A DNA stretch of 64,000 nt from Nephrocerus scutellatus (Eukaryota; Arthropoda; Insecta; Diptera; Pipunculidae): positions 28,487,777-28,551,776 of the forward strand of contig OX352761.1 in NCBI GenBank assembly GCA_947095585.1, given 5' to 3'. The translations under genes and the position numbers were made by a program. The notes below the pieces were generated by a model. The model saw nothing but the letters and a program-made list of their open reading frames with translations. It was not told where the DNA came from and did no database searches. Below, one piece after another: positions 10,216 to 22,964 of the stretch. Numbering within the stretch: position 1 is the stretch's first letter; each line of letters starts with the position of its first letter.

Positions 10216-11945
10216 GAGCACATAAATCTATATGACTTATTTTTTTTTAACTCTCTCATTGAATTAAAATTCAATTAAAAAATCTAACGTCTTATCACTT
10301 ACCTTTTGGACCTAAAGTGAGACCTAAAAAAAATGTGTAATACAATTCCCTCATTAATTATATACACGCATTAGAAGCATTTATTTAGAGCATTAGTTAG
10401 CCTGCTCAAATACGTGAGTTAAATGAGGACGAAAATAACACTTCTAACACTTCCACTTTACACTTTTCACTTTTCACAACGGATGTACTTTCACTTTAAT
10501 TTAGCAGAGCGTATTACCACGTGCTGATATAATGCATCTAAATGGTAATTACGTGAAATCTCATGATTCATATAGAAAACACGAAGCAACACACAAACAC
10601 TTCGCTATGAACTAAAAAATATCGCCCCAAAAATATTCTCAATTATTGTAAATTTCAGATCGAAAGGTATACCGCGAATTTAAAGAGGAAATGCATTGTT
10701 GGACACTGCGATGCACGTTTCCTTTTTGCTGCACTTTATTTATTGGTTTCCAGCATGTGTTATCTCTCGAATTGAAATTTGTGCATTTATATAATTCGGC
10801 TTAAAACGGCTTACGTACATACTCGTAGAAAAGGTTTACGAAATTCCGATATTATTCTGCAACGCATTGCAACTCCTGCTAAAACAATTAATCAATTGCA
10901 ATAATATGTATTTAATTATCTACCTACTCGTATTTAATATTTGACTCTCGTAAATTCGTATATAGGATAAAGCACTGAAGTAGCAATATTCAGAGAGGTC
11001 ACCAACAACCGCGCGATATGTTAAGGACGTACTGAATGGAGTACTCTTCAGGATGAACTGAAAGTGGGAATTTACGCGATGCGATGCAGTGCGATGCGAT
11101 GCAAAATGCTGATAACATACGCAGGACGAAAAACAACAACAATTTTTTGCTGATTTTCCTGCTTCAGCTGGTTCATCGAAATTCACATCATCTGTGCGAT
11201 TAAATTTTATCACATCAAAACAACCCACAGTGTAAAGGACGAAGCATGCGCATTTATGCTAAAATCAATTGTCACTGCCTTGGCTTAATAGCGAGAAGTG
11301 CCCTAGTCGAGGCGAATCTGGACTAACAGCGGGACAATCGAAAGCATTTCTTGCTATGTATGACAGTTTTATTTAATTATGTAATTGAATTTCTATCTTT
11401 CGATAGCTAATTGTTTTACGTATTTTATGCATATATATACAATTCGGTTATTCTTATCACCTATAGAACGATTATTCTTCAGAGAAATGATTTCGATTGA
11501 ATTTTTTGAAGTTGTTCTAATTAAATGCAGTTGTAACCATATTAAAAGCTAACTTCAAAATAACGAAAAAAATAACACTTTTAAAAAATCCACATAAAAT
11601 ATCTTTTTTCTTTCATTTTTGCCATTGCCTCTAACCTAATGAGAACCACTTTATCTGCTCTTAACTGACTGCTTCTAATCAGATTTAACCGGACTGTATA
11701 TTGTATATTCTGTGACAAAAATAAAAGAAAAAAGTAATTTCATCTGGATATCGACCTAACCGTACAGTTAATAAAATTTTATGCACTTCTTCCACCCAAT
11801 TTAAGTAAAGGCAGAAGGCTGTATGTAAATAATATAACCGGAATCTAAAATATCATTATTAATAATAATAAAACGTATAAAGTTTAAAAAAACGACGTAG
11901 TTCGTAATTAAAACATTCAATACTTTGTACAACGGATACATAGGT
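10216..11945. other. Unassigned host-like DNA
   Basis: No gene is recognised. The segment holds CTTTTCAC-type short repeats near 10440-10490 and a GCGAT minisatellite near 11077. Composition is close to that of the other unique regions. Confidence 0.4.
11077..11105. repeat. GCGAT minisatellite
   Basis: The pentamer GCGAT recurs four times with small variations (GCGATGCGATGCAGTGCGAT then GCGATGC). Confidence 0.8.
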
Positions 11946-11949
11946 AAAT

Positions 11950-13064
11950 AATTTGTTGCAATCATCATCATATTTGGCTCTACAACCGATGTCCGGTCCT
12001 GGCCTCCCGCAAAAAATCTCTCCACCGGCCCGATTTCGAGCCGATGTCATCCAATTTAAATAATATCCCTAAACTCTGAGCGTCCTGGTCTACGCCATCC
12101 TTCCAGCGTAGGCTTGGCCGTCCTCGCTGTCGTGTTCCATAAATCTTACCGCAAAGGACCTTCCGAGCAGGTTCCTCTTCGCTCATACGAGCTAGGTGTC
12201 TTGCCCACCGGAGCCTACCGAGCTTAATTTTCTTCACGATGTCGACATCGCGGTAACGCTCGTAGACATCATCGTTATAAAGTCTCCGGAATCGTCCTTG
12301 CTCACATACGGGGCCAACAATTCTCCGTAAGACTTTTCTCTCGAACGCGGCTAAGAGGTCAGAATGCTTTTTGCTAAGCACCCAAGTCTCGGATCCATAT
12401 GTAAGTACTGGTATGACCATTGTCTTATATAGGCTTTGTTGGCTTTAAGCAACCGTGCGCGTATTTCTGTTTCCATGCTGTTATCGGCTGCTACAGTTGA
12501 CCCGAGATAGCTAAAGGATTGCACTACTTCAAATTCGCGCTCCTTTATTTTAATTGAAGGACTAATGTTGGATCTTCTACTCGCAGACGTGGCCACCATG
12601 TACTTTGTTTAGCTCTCATTTATGTGCAGCCCCAGATTTCGTGCCGCCTGCTGGATCTGGATGAGAGCTTCCGGTCAGTTTATTTGGGATGCCGAATTCT
12701 CTCATGGCTTTACAAAGTTCTACTCTGGCTATGCTATCATAGGCGGCTTTAAAGTCTATAAAAAGATGGTGTAGTGAGTTCTGAAACTTTAGACATTTTT
12801 ACATCACCTGTCTAAGGGTGTAAATCTGATCTTGATTTGCCTGGGATGAAGTCACACTGGTATGGACCAATAATCCCTTTAGCGTATGGGGCTATCCTGT
12901 CTTGAAGGATAGAGGAGAAAATCTTATACGCGGTACTCAACAATGTTATACCACGATAATTGCGGCAGGTTGTGATATCTCCTTTCTTATGTATGGGGCA
13001 TAGGATGCCTCTTCGCCAGTCTTCTGGTATCGCTTCTTTCTCCCATACTTGCACTATTCAGTTT
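11950..13064 (-). pseudogene. RTE-a LINE, 3' half with RT remnants
   Basis: On the - strand the RT begins near 13054 (EAIPEDWRRGILCPIHKKGD, then CRNYRGITLLSTAYKI), then breaks. It resumes after a deletion near 12600-12800 with the connector FSYLGSTVAADNSMETEI. The C-terminal part is LTYGSETWVLSKKH, ERKVLRRIVGPV, a GRLRWARHLARMSEEEPARK segment and RGRPSLRWKDGV. These are the conserved 3' blocks of RTE-like LINEs of insects. The element ends close to an ATGATGATG run (about 11960 on +), as in the 58.6 kb copy. The catalytic YADD block is missing and frames are broken. Its 5' end is cut at 13064, next to piggyBac sequence. Confidence 0.8.
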
Positions 13065-13099
13065 TTATTTTATTCAGATAGTATTGAAAGGTAATTACC

Positions 13100-13609
13100 A
13101 ATTTATTCATTAGTGTGGTAAGGCTTAAAACAACGCAAGCAAAGACCTCTGTCGCACTTAGTGCAAGCAGTTCGAACAATTGAATTACATAGGTCGCCCG
13201 CACAACGTCTCTTCTTATCTAGAGGTATAACAAGGTGATTTGTCTGGTCATAGCGAAGAGTAGTAGCTAATGTGGAAGACTCCCATCGTCGCTTTAGACT
13301 TGCAACGCTACTATGCGACTTTAGCGGATTTCCAAAATGCTTGCAATCATAAATTGCAATTTCGCGTTTGAATTGCTTTTGTGACATATCCGGAGTGATA
13401 CGCCGATGAAGTTGCCATGCATTTTGCGCGCAAGCATCGATAATCCATGTAAAGATGCAGCTCCACCACTTTTTGCCGCGATAAGCGATACGGTAAGCTG
13501 CAAAGTTTTGGTCAAATCGATCGACCCCAGACACATATTGGTTATATTCGGATACAACATAAGGTCGAGTGACACCTATTCTCTTCCGTTCATATGCTTG
13601 GAATAGCAA
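13100..13609 (-). pseudogene. piggyBac-like transposase, C-terminal third
   Basis: On the - strand the reading gives RPYVVSEYNQYVSGVDRFDQ followed by YRIAYRGKKWWSCIFTWIID. This matches the piggyBac (DDE_Tnp_1_7) C-terminal catalytic region; the Asp of GVDRFDQ corresponds to the last acidic catalytic residue. The end is a cysteine-rich domain with C-x2-C and C-x2-C-x2-Y-x2-H spacing (TACTKCDRGLCLRCFKPYH), a typical piggyBac zinc-binding tail. Frame is intact for 168 codons but the first two catalytic Asp regions are absent. It abuts an RTE-a piece at one side and unrelated sequence at 13610 on the other. Confidence 0.85.
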
Positions 13610-13651
13610 AGGGCAAAGCCTTCGGGGTCGGGGAAGGGGGGGTCTCTACCG

Positions 13652-13695
13652 ACTCGTACACCAGTGGCAGCCAGTTGCATCGACGCGAAAAACGG
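13652..13695 (+). repeat. 44-bp motif shared with 35905-35948
   Basis: The sequence from ACTCGTACACC to GCATCGACGCGAAAAACGG is found again at 35905 with three mismatches. Neither copy is part of an element identified here. Confidence 0.8.
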
Positions 13696-13939
13696 TTTAC
13701 TCGATTTACTCAGACAATTACAACACATTACTTTGAATTAACGTACATTAATAATTATATTGTAATACTTACTTTCTTCAGTACGCCAATATGAGGTTTT
13801 TAAAAATTTTTTTTTTCCTACTAATTTTACAATCTTCCTTCTATGAAATTCAAATGAAATTTGTAAAATTAACTGTTAAATATGAGTACTAGATGTATTA
13901 CAAAAATAAAAAAAATGGAAATGTACACCTATATGTATT

Positions 13940-14930
13940 CAGGGGAGGCGAACTCACATGCATGTTGTTTGTTGCCATATGGCAACCCCGGGATGAATCG
14001 GGTTAACTTCGCGTGCTCGTGGCTGGCTGGCTGGCTGGTCAGATTTTCTGATAAATTTTTAACCCACTTCCCAAAGCCCGATTTTATGAAATTTTGCACA
14101 CGTGCATATTTCCGGTGACAATACTTTCTATTTAAATTTGGGGCCCCTCGGACCCCAAATACAAATACAAATATTTTACAAAATTTATCCGATTTTCTTT
14201 AAATTTTATACGCATGTGTATCTCCGATGGACAAAACTTTTTGTAAAAATTTTAGAGACTCCGGGCCCCTGGGTTGGGATCTTTCCAGCGCTTCTTCAGA
14301 AGGCAATGGATCTAGTCCTACCAGGTATGATTACTTTATTTATCTGGAGACAGGTAAATGTCTGCCCCATACAAATTTTTTTTTTAAAGAAATTAGCCGA
14401 ACTTTTTTCAAATTTTATACACGTGTGTTACTCCGATGGACAACCACCTATTGTAAAAATTTTACAGACACTGGGCTCTGGGGTCGTGGGGCCTCATACA
14501 AATTTCAAATAAAAATTAACCCGATTTTGGTAAAATCTTATACACATGTGTATCTCCGGTTGACAAAACTTTTTGGACCTTTTTTGAGCGAATGGGCCCT
14601 GAGGCCCGAGGGGTGACCGCATACATTTTTTCAAAATTAGTCCGATTTTCTTCTATTTTAAACATATGTGTATCTCCGATAGATCGAACATTTTGTAAAA
14701 ATTTTGAGTTTTTGATTTTAATTTTTTTCCCATACAACTTTTTTTTACACATGTGTATCTCCGGTGAAAATAGTTTTTGAAAAAATTTTGAAGTAAAGGG
14801 GGCTCTAATATTAATTTTTTCCAAATTAACCCGGTTGAAAATTTGCACACATATGTATTATTAGATAATTAGAAAATTTACATGAAAAATTTTAATTTTT
14901 TTTTGGGTTGTTTATTTTTTTCCTCACTCT
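13940..14930 (-). repeat. ARR array element, about six degenerate units
   Basis: From GGGTTAACTTCGCGTGC and a GGCT tetranucleotide run (14020-14038), the copy continues as tandem units of roughly 120 bp. Each carries a near-palindromic ACACATGTGTAT block, a TCTCCGATGGACAAAA block, TTTTTGTAAAAATTTT, a GC-rich GGGCCCC-like block, and a CCCGATTTT spacer. It finishes at AAAATTTACATGAAAAATTT and a TTGGGTTGTT end. Open frames across it arise because the unit happens to lack stops in one phase; they are not genes. Confidence 0.8.
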
Positions 14931-15365
14931 GCGTGGAAAATTGGCCCGATTCATCGCCACACTCCAAGATTTTAGAAGCCATTCAATCCCATGATATCTT
15001 GTTTTCTCTAGTTCTAGTCGCGTCTTTCTATAACACTTCGACGCCTACTTAATCGAGTGCTTATTAATAGCTCCTTCCGTTTGCTATGTATAGTTTAAAT
15101 TTCTCTTTCGTGGTTTCGGTTTCGCGTTCTCTTTGCAATTCGGTGTGATTTTGTATTACATATCTTAACCGATACTGTAACCTTACTTACCGTCGTCGGT
15201 CGATTGACCCGAATATTGTGATGATGATGATCATATATATTTCGTCATACACTTTCGAATCGAGTTCAAATTTTACAAAGGCCATACAAGCAAAGCCCAA
15301 AAACAGTGTTTCATTGATTTTTCAATAGTTTTGGTGAAATTACGCATTTTATTCCTCTAAACTGG
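14931..15365. other. Unassigned
   Basis: No element or gene was recognised. A GATGATGATGAT run lies near 15220. Confidence 0.3.
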
Positions 15366-15369
15366 CTTC

Positions 15370-17340
15370 AGAATATTGGTGTACACACTGTAATGTCTTT
15401 ACAGGGTTTCAAAATGAACTTCCTTGAAGAGCGGCACAACCAATTGCCGTGACTCCTCCTCAACTGTTCTGCGCCATGTATTTCTCGGACGACCCGTTCT
15501 TCTACCCTCCTGGAGATAACGGATTCCATTGCATTGCGTAGTTTGCTATGGAACTGTCGCCTTTTCGGACTGTATGACCAATCCACTGCCACTTAGATCG
15601 TTGGATGGTTGTGCCTATTGGTTCCTGACCCTTTCTCTGGTAAAGATGTTCGTTAGAGATACGGTTAGTCCAGAGAACCCTTAAGGTGTTCCGTAGTCAC
15701 CTATTTACGAACGTTTGTAATCATTTTGTGATAGTAGCGGTCACCTTCCAAGTGATGCACCCATACAACAGCACTGATTCAACATTTGAGCGGAACAGTC
15801 GCAGCTTGTTGTTTAAGCTGATCGCATTACTTCGCCATATCATGGACATCATTCCAAACACCGATTTTATTTTGCCGATTTGGTTGACAATGTCCTGTTC
15901 GGTTCCACCTTCGGTCGAGACAATACTCCCAAGATATTGTAAACTTTCTACTCTCTCTACCGGTTGTCCAGCAATGTTAACTTGAGTTACTGAGTTAGTG
16001 CCGAAGTTGATCATTTTGGTTTTGGCAGTATTAATCTTCAAACCCGCAACATTTGCCTCCCTTTCCACATTTGTTGTCTTTTGGTGCAGCTCCATAATCC
16101 TGTGTGAGAGTAAATAAACGTCGTCAACTTAGTCCAGATGTTTGAGTTGAGATGTAAGAGTCTAATGAATTCCGCCGTTTCCAGTAGATAAAGCTGCGCG
16201 AAGCGCATCGCTATTCATCAACAAAAAAAGTATCGGCGATAGAATGCAACCTTGTCGTACCCCACTTGGATCTCAAATTCCTCCGACAGCTTTCCTCTAT
16301 GCAGCACATGACATTTAGAGCCATCATTGGATGCTTTAATAATATCTATTAGTTTATCGGGTATACCTCTCCTGCGTAAGGCGAGCCAGATAAACTGTCT
16401 GTTGACACTGTCAAACGACTTCTCAAAATCAATGAACAGCAGGTGCAGTGGTGACCGGAATTCAACGCACTGTTCAATAATGATCCGCAGGTTGTTGATG
16501 TGGTCGAAACAGGAGGATCCAGTGCGGAAACCTGATTGTTCGGCATCGAGTGTATCTTCCAGATGTTCCTAAATTCGCTCAAGTACTACTTTGGATATTA
16601 CCTTTGCAACTGTAGAAAGAACGCGAATGCCTCTCCAGTTTTCGCACTCCATAAGACTTCCCTTCTTCCACTCGTCGGGGAAACTTTCTGCCTCCCAAGC
16701 TCTCTCTACGAGAATATAAAAGCTCTGCTGATGTCGTTGGAGCGGCACGCAGAAGCTCTGCGGGTATACCATTTAGTCCTACCGATTTGTTGTTCTTTAG
16801 TGCGTTGATCGCGGTAGCGATCTTATCTTTACTGGGAGTTGAGGTGCGAATTCGGGAAAATGTTAATACCGGTAGCTCCGCTTGATTTGCGTGCATATTG
16901 TTGGCGAATACACTGTTAAGGACCGTAGAAAAATGCTGTCAGCTCTTTGGTGCTTCTGTAAACGGTTCTGCTATCGCACCTGATCGCTGCTTCCTCTGCT
17001 TCTGAGGCCAGGTTGTTAATATTATTACGTTTGTCACGTCTTACACTACGCTGCACTTCTCTCATTTTGCTTCGATACAGGGACTCTAGCTCGATCCTCG
17101 CTGCTGCTGGGGTATCTACAATATGAGCTTTAAGTAGCTTACGTTCTTCAATCCGCCTCCAGGTATCCTCGGTAAGCCACGTGCTGTGCGTTGGCTGGCT
17201 TCTACCAACAATATTTTCCACTCCAGATGTGAAAACATTTTTCTAAGCTTTCCAATGTTCTTGGATAGTTGCCGGCCGTGAGCTGCTGACTGCTTCCACT
17301 CCTTGCGATAAATGATCCCTTAATTATTGGCGTACTGAGG
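15370..17340 (-). pseudogene. LINE-b retrotransposon, RT and 3' region, decayed
   Basis: On the - strand, in order from 17221: a linker region (WLTEDTWRRIEERKLLKAHI), then RT blocks (CENWRGIRVLSTVAKVI near 16600; SGFRTGSSCFDHINNLRI near 16500; a FIDFEKSFDSVNR block A near 16420). The catalytic YADD block near 16120 reads with a stop in place of Tyr. Downstream come AGLKINTAKTKMINFGTN, LQYLGSIVSTEGGTEQDI and LLYGCITWKVT near 15760. The 3' part (15.37-15.7 kb) is shared with the copies at 33.4, 36.5 and 38.3 kb. It encodes an endonuclease/RT LINE close to the RTE/CR1 group. Many stops make it inactive. Confidence 0.85.
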
Positions 17341-18870
17341 GGATCTTTAGCCAGTCGATGTTATACCTAGCCATTTTATTCTTTGGTTCTCTTATTTTGG
17401 TTTAAACGTCCTATTTTCGTTCCCTTTTTTTAAAAGCAAGAAAAGTCCTCTTTTTGCTGTTGTCAGGAATTTCCTTTTCTTATATACCAATAGTATTCGT
17501 AAAATTGTCGTAATTCAAGTTTTTTATACAACAAACGTTTGTATAGAAAATAAACTGCATGACAAATATCTATTATTTGACTGAAATATCAGCAAATGAA
17601 TGGTCAAGTCTACGCTTGCAAAACCACCAAAAAGCATAACAAAATTATTCAAAGAGATTTAATTTAATCACAAAACTTTTAACCTTTAATGTTTGTAAGC
17701 AGGGAAAACGGAGATTATACTATGCATGTATGTATGTGTGTAGGTAAACTTAAATTGATGTACCCAGGTCACCAACTTTAACCTTCTACTCCTTTGAAAA
17801 TAAGGACTTTTACGTCGAAAGGAGCCACATTAAGAAAGTCCGAATGGGTAAATTTTCATCATTGGTATAGCTCTATCAACTCCGTTGGTTTTAGGGCAGT
17901 ATATCCACTATCTTGCACATTTCAGCAAAGTAAGATATTTGCCTGACTTCGAATTGGACACACCAAGTACTCCCACGAACATCTGTTGAAGGTATCCCTG
18001 CATCTACTTGCAATGCTAATGCAATTTTGCAATGAAAATGTGTAAGCCAATCACTAAAGAAGTGCACTAAATTTTTAACAGTCCGAAACAGAATATTTAG
18101 AGCCGGCCATCCCAAAGAGTCTCTCAAGAGCACAACCGAGCAAAATATTGAAAAAATGTATCCCTTCGTTAAATCTTGTAAATTATTATTAATTTTCCAT
18201 TAATTATATTTCTTTATTAAGTCTTGTTATCTCATACTTGTCATCTCATACTATATTTAGCTTTTCCTTTTCCTTTTTGCAGAGCAAAGGATAGTCGGCA
18301 CTACCGATACACTACCGGTAGCAGCATCACTTTGTGGTAAAATATGTCACGACCTTCTCGCAATCTATAAAAACAGTAAACAGTGACTGCAATTAAATTG
18401 TGTTCCTTGTTGAATATACATATTATGAGTTTCTTCTATTTAAACAAGCAAAGATGAAGAGAAATGGATGTAAAAGTAGAGTGAGATATTTCTTTTCGTA
18501 AATTTGTCACCATAAAATCATGTGCAAGTAAATTTAGTGGTGCTGATGATTTTGATATGGGTATTGTGTATATCATAAGACATTGAGCACCCGGAAGCTG
18601 AAGAAACCGTACACGAGACAAGGGCATTAAACTGATGACCTTGTTAGCCGAGTAGCGGTGCGCGGTGACTACTTATCTATTGTGGTTATCCAAATAACAC
18701 AGATCGTCATCATACTCATTGCTGCTGTATTTTTTTGGATTTTTTCTTTAACTTTCACGGAAATTTTATTAAATTAATAGTTAAAGGTGACTTCAGCTTT
18801 ATTTTTATACTAGTTACGGCTAACTTTAAATACTTAATACGACTGGAAATATATAGATTCTACACTAATA
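17341..18870. other. Unassigned
   Basis: An 80-codon frame on the - strand (17891-18133) is the longest but has no recognised family. A CATGTATGTATGTGTG tract lies near 17725. Nothing else is supported. Confidence 0.3.
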
Positions 18871-18874
18871 TCGC

Positions 18875-19340
18875 GCCCCGCTCACCCCAACGTACTGCGA
18901 CCAACGCTTCTTCACACATCGACCAACCCCTCCTCAAGGATCCCCCTTACCAACTACCGCCTCATCACCGACCTAATCCACGCCGACTACCATCCCCACA
19001 TACCATCAACACACTGACCTCCCTCCCAACATCACCAACAACGACCACCCACCATAGATCTCAAACCAAATCACCGAACACACCACCAACGCCCACCCAA
19101 CCAATTGGCCACTACCCCATACCCCTTCTACTATGGTTGTCTTGCCATCACTATTCATCTCAGCAACCCAGAAAACCTCGGAATCGACAATAATATCGGG
19201 CACCCCCTTCGACTTAACCATCAATTAATCCCAATCGACCCCCATCAACTACCACCAACTCCCATCAATCCCAATCAACCTCATCAACCCACACAATCCC
19301 CAATCGACCCACGCATCTCATCGACCACTCTAAGGGGTAT
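18875..19340. repeat. C-rich, G-poor low-complexity tract
   Basis: About 460 bases of the + strand are rich in C and A with very little G. CCCATCAAC, CCAATCGACCC and CACCAAC-type words recur. Long open frames in several phases result from the lack of stops (Pro/Thr/His/Asn-rich), so they are not taken as genes. Confidence 0.7.
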
Positions 19341-21495
19341 CTTACCATCAGTATTCATCTTAGCAACCTCGAAAACTATGGATTCGAATCCAATATCGGC
19401 CATGAATTAATGAATTTGGTATCTTTTCGGAAATGTCAAATACGAAATTTAAAAAAATTTCAATGTCAGACGTAACTAGAACTATGTGCAAAAGACGAGA
19501 TAAAAATAGAGCTCTGACCTTCTTTAAAAGGAACAAACTGTATAATCCTACATTGTTGAATATTGCTTGAATATTGCACATTTATAGAAGATTCGTTATC
19601 AGGAATAATTGCACAATAAATTTGTATTTACCGTGAAAGGATTCATTTTTAAATTTATTGCTTTGTAAAAAGGGTTAGAAATGTTGTGTGAAAAATTGTC
19701 TTCTATTTAAAATATCTTGAAAGAATTTCTTACTCGTACATTAGTCTTCAGTAACTAAGAGTAAGTGCGTTTTGTAATTAGGTTCATACACCTATCTATA
19801 AAATATTCATTTACGTTTGATAATTTGTTAGACGTTATATGAGGTGTTTTCCTACAAAATGACTCCAGTCCAAGGATGATGTAAAAATAATACCTATAGT
19901 TACCGTCAAAAATACTACCCTTAACCTGCCTATTAATATGTCTATAAAGATATGGTGCTCCTACGTCAATACCATAAACCCTAAAGACTCGGTGTTAAAA
20001 ACTTTTCAGTTTATGACGTATTACTATTCCCGCAACCCTGCAAGAGGTATTATGCGGAATTCCCTGCTAAGCTGCATGACAGCCTACTGGCTGGCTAACG
20101 GATCTAGTCGGATACTCAACAGCAAAATTTTAACTGAAGTTCAATTTAGGGGTACAGTAATCAGTTGTGGACGAGATCATATTCTTTAGTGCCATCTGCA
20201 TTATTTGATATTATTAGGTAACAAAATCTCTGGGTCCTGAAAATTGGGCGTACAACAGTTTTGCCATAGCCATGGAACCATCTTTGCTCATAGCTTAAAT
20301 CGCGATTGTTTTTGCATTTTTCAGGTTCATATTATTGCTATTTGAAACAATGCTAAGTCGTGCGACGTGTCACGTCTTTTACAATAGCAAAGTGTAAGGT
20401 GTCATTATATACTCCACTGACCCAATCTGCGGAAGAGTTGATGGCCACAGGAAAACATTGCCGAGAACTGTAGTGGAGGAACGCAGAGCGATAGGAATAA
20501 GTTGCAGTTGAGTTAAAAAACGTTTTAGAACTCGAAGCACATTGTTGACTTTATGCTTTACGGGAAGTGAACCACATAAAGTAATAAAGTAAGTAATATT
20601 AGATAAAAAAGCTTACGCTTCTACCTTACCAGTGAATAAGTCACCTGAAAATAATTTCCTAGTTCATATATATATAATAAATGTCCTGCATAGTACGACG
20701 TCAATTCCAAACATTGACCCAATTTTTAACTCGATTTGGCTGCGTATTACTTCTAATTTTTTCAAGTATTTTAAAGAGAAAACCCGTATTGAACAATTAA
20801 ATTAATCTATATGTATAAGCAATATTTCACGATATTTATGTATTAATTGTGAAAGGATCAAGAATGGAAAGCGAAAATTGCACTTTTTTTTAATAGTAAT
20901 TCGGTGAATTGTCCTTGTTTGCTCACATTTACGCGGCTCACCACCAAGGGAAGACAAAACGTAGATATATCTAATTGATTTTAATTTGAAGGGACAGTAG
21001 CACGCAATTTGTTAAACACTCCATTCATACCTCCGTGTTCGTAAGCGTTTGTTTCGATTCCTTACTAGGTATCCGCACAACAATACCATGCGAAATATTC
21101 AAATTTATTGCCATTTATTGAGTGAGTTTTATTAATTCTTCCCCAATTATTTATTATTTCATAAGCAAAACATGCAAGGTACGTGCGTATAGTAATTAGA
21201 ATATAATGACAATGGCGGGATTGCGGGACTGCTCACGAAAATTCGAGAATTCGGCTTGGGGTGAAAATATAAATTAGTTTTTAACCAATTTTTTTATTAA
21301 TAAGACATAGTTATATACCTCCCTTTTAGTTCATCAAGGAAATGAACTTTATATTATCAACAAAACCATCTGATTGGTGAAAATGATTTTCGTGTTCTCG
21401 TTTTCATTCACAAATAAAATATTTACTTACTTTCAAAAATGGTCTTTGTGTGCCACATACATTTTAGTATTTCCCATAAGGCTCTGTTTTGTTTT
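19341..21495. other. Unassigned AT-rich DNA
   Basis: No gene is recognised. Open frames of 73-83 codons carry no motif. Confidence 0.35.
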
Positions 21496-21499
21496 GATA

Positions 21500-21765
21500 C
21501 TTATTGTTATTTATAGGTTGTCTGTCGTTGGCCGGAGGAATCTTGTGATTAGATTAAAACCGATTTTATTTAAACTTTGTTGTCCAATGACAACACTTTC
21601 AATTAAAATTTGGAAGTGATCAGGCCACAGGGTTGGGGGCTTACATATGTGTGTGTAACTCCGATGAAAACACTTTTTTAAAAACTTGCGAGTGATACCC
21701 CCAGGGCCTATGTTCTCCACATTATTTTTTTTTTAAATTAACCCGATTTTATTCAAACTTTGGCC
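21500..21765 (-). repeat. ARR array-element fragment, about two units
   Basis: Two CCGATTTTATT-type spacers, a CAGGGTTGGGGGCTTACATA block, ATATGTGTGTGTAACTCCGA and TGAAAACACTTTTTTAAAAA are in the order seen in the longer ARR copies. Confidence 0.65.
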
Positions 21766-21779
21766 GAACTAACTTAGAA

Positions 21780-22560
21780 TCAAAAAAATCTAAATATAAC
21801 ATCATTATTAATTTCAAGCAAACTATTCTCTGAATTTGCGAAAAGTAGTTGACTAATAGCAAAATTTGTGCAATGCTGAGAGCTGTTGTTTAGCAAAACA
21901 GTAGGTATTCCGAAGAAAGTGGAGGTCGAAATCCCTCTGATCAGCTTCTTAGAAGCAATAAATTTGCAACTAAGCAAATTAGTTTGCTAATGCTGTATTT
22001 TGCGTAATTGCTGAATCAGAGAAAAATTTGTTTATTTTTTTTGGAGAAATCAAAGAAAAGTTTGCGTAAATTTATCAAAAATCATGAGTACTATTATTTA
22101 GCAAAACAGAAGAAATTCAGAATATAGTGGGGTAGAAACCATTCTAATCACTTTCTTAAATACAGCAAATTTGTAATTAAGCAAACTTGTTTGCTAACGC
22201 TGTTTGTTGCGTTATCAGAGAAAAAACAGAGAAAACTTTGCTTGTATATTTCGAGAAATCAGAGAAAAATTCGCTTAAATTTCTTGAAAAGTCAGCGAAA
22301 CATTTTTTAGAATAATCAGAAAAAGGTTTGCTTATATTTTTCGAAAAATCAACTCTTTTTTGTAAAACAGAAGAAATTCAGAACATAGTGGAGATAACAA
22401 CTCTTGTAATTAGCTTCGTAGAAACAGTAAATTTGCAACTAAGCAAACTAGTATTTTGCGTAATCGCTGAATCAGAGAAAAATAAAAAAAACGTTGCTTA
22501 CATACTTCGAGAAATCAGAGAAAAATTTGTTTGAATTTCTTGAAAAATGAAATTGGTTTT
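21780..22560. repeat. Satellite-like repeat with AAATCAGAGAAAA motif, three units
   Basis: A unit of about 230-250 bp recurs near 21790-22080, 22090-22330 and 22355-22555. Each has TTTAGCAAAACAG, a GAAATTCAGAAnATAGTGG block, AAATTTGCAACTAAGCAAA, AATTGCTGAATCAGAGAAAA and repeated TCAGAGAAAAATTTG. A further unit is at 23.57-23.78 kb. No coding is suggested. Confidence 0.75.
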
Positions 22561-22654
22561 GGATGGTGGAGAGAGAGAGAAATCTTAGATCACGCACAAA
22601 TGAACGCAGCAAATGAAACGAGACATAAATGTTTTATGCTTAATTCAACTTACT

Positions 22655-22960
22655 TACTTATTTACTGAATTGTATTTTTATTGATGTCGTTTTTTGTTGT
22701 CGATATCAACTTACAGATAGAACAACAAGTTTTCACAATATTCTGTCATTTGGCGTTTTCATAAAGTTTTAGTTTAGAGCAGTCAAAGAGAATAAAATTA
22801 TCTGAGCATTTTCAAATTTGACATCTGATGTCAAAAGTCTCTTTCGATGATTTTCTCCTACAATAAAAAAAAAAATACCCAGAATCGATGGGCACCCATA
22901 TCAATTTCTGCGATTAGAGAATTTAGATGAAAATTTTTAATTTTTATGGGTTGTTTTTTT
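22655..22960 (+). repeat. Dispersed repeat, direct copy of the 6.1-6.45 kb unit
   Basis: The segment carries TTGATGTCGTTTTTTGTTGT, CGATATCAACTTACAG, AATATTCTGTCATTTGGCGT, TCTTTCGATGATTTTCTCC and then ATCAATTTCTGCGATTAGAG and the TTTTTATGGGTTGTTTTTTT end. The 6.1 kb copy is in the opposite orientation. Confidence 0.65.
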
Positions 22961-22964
22961 TAAT

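Noticed and set aside
17891..18133. 80-codon - strand frame as a small host gene
   Set aside because: No recognised domain, no splice or promoter context, and no second exon. Left unannotated as a gene.
18735..19410. Long Pro/Thr/Ser-rich open frames on both strands
   Set aside because: They result from C-rich, stop-poor low-complexity DNA. There is no start context, splice structure or domain.
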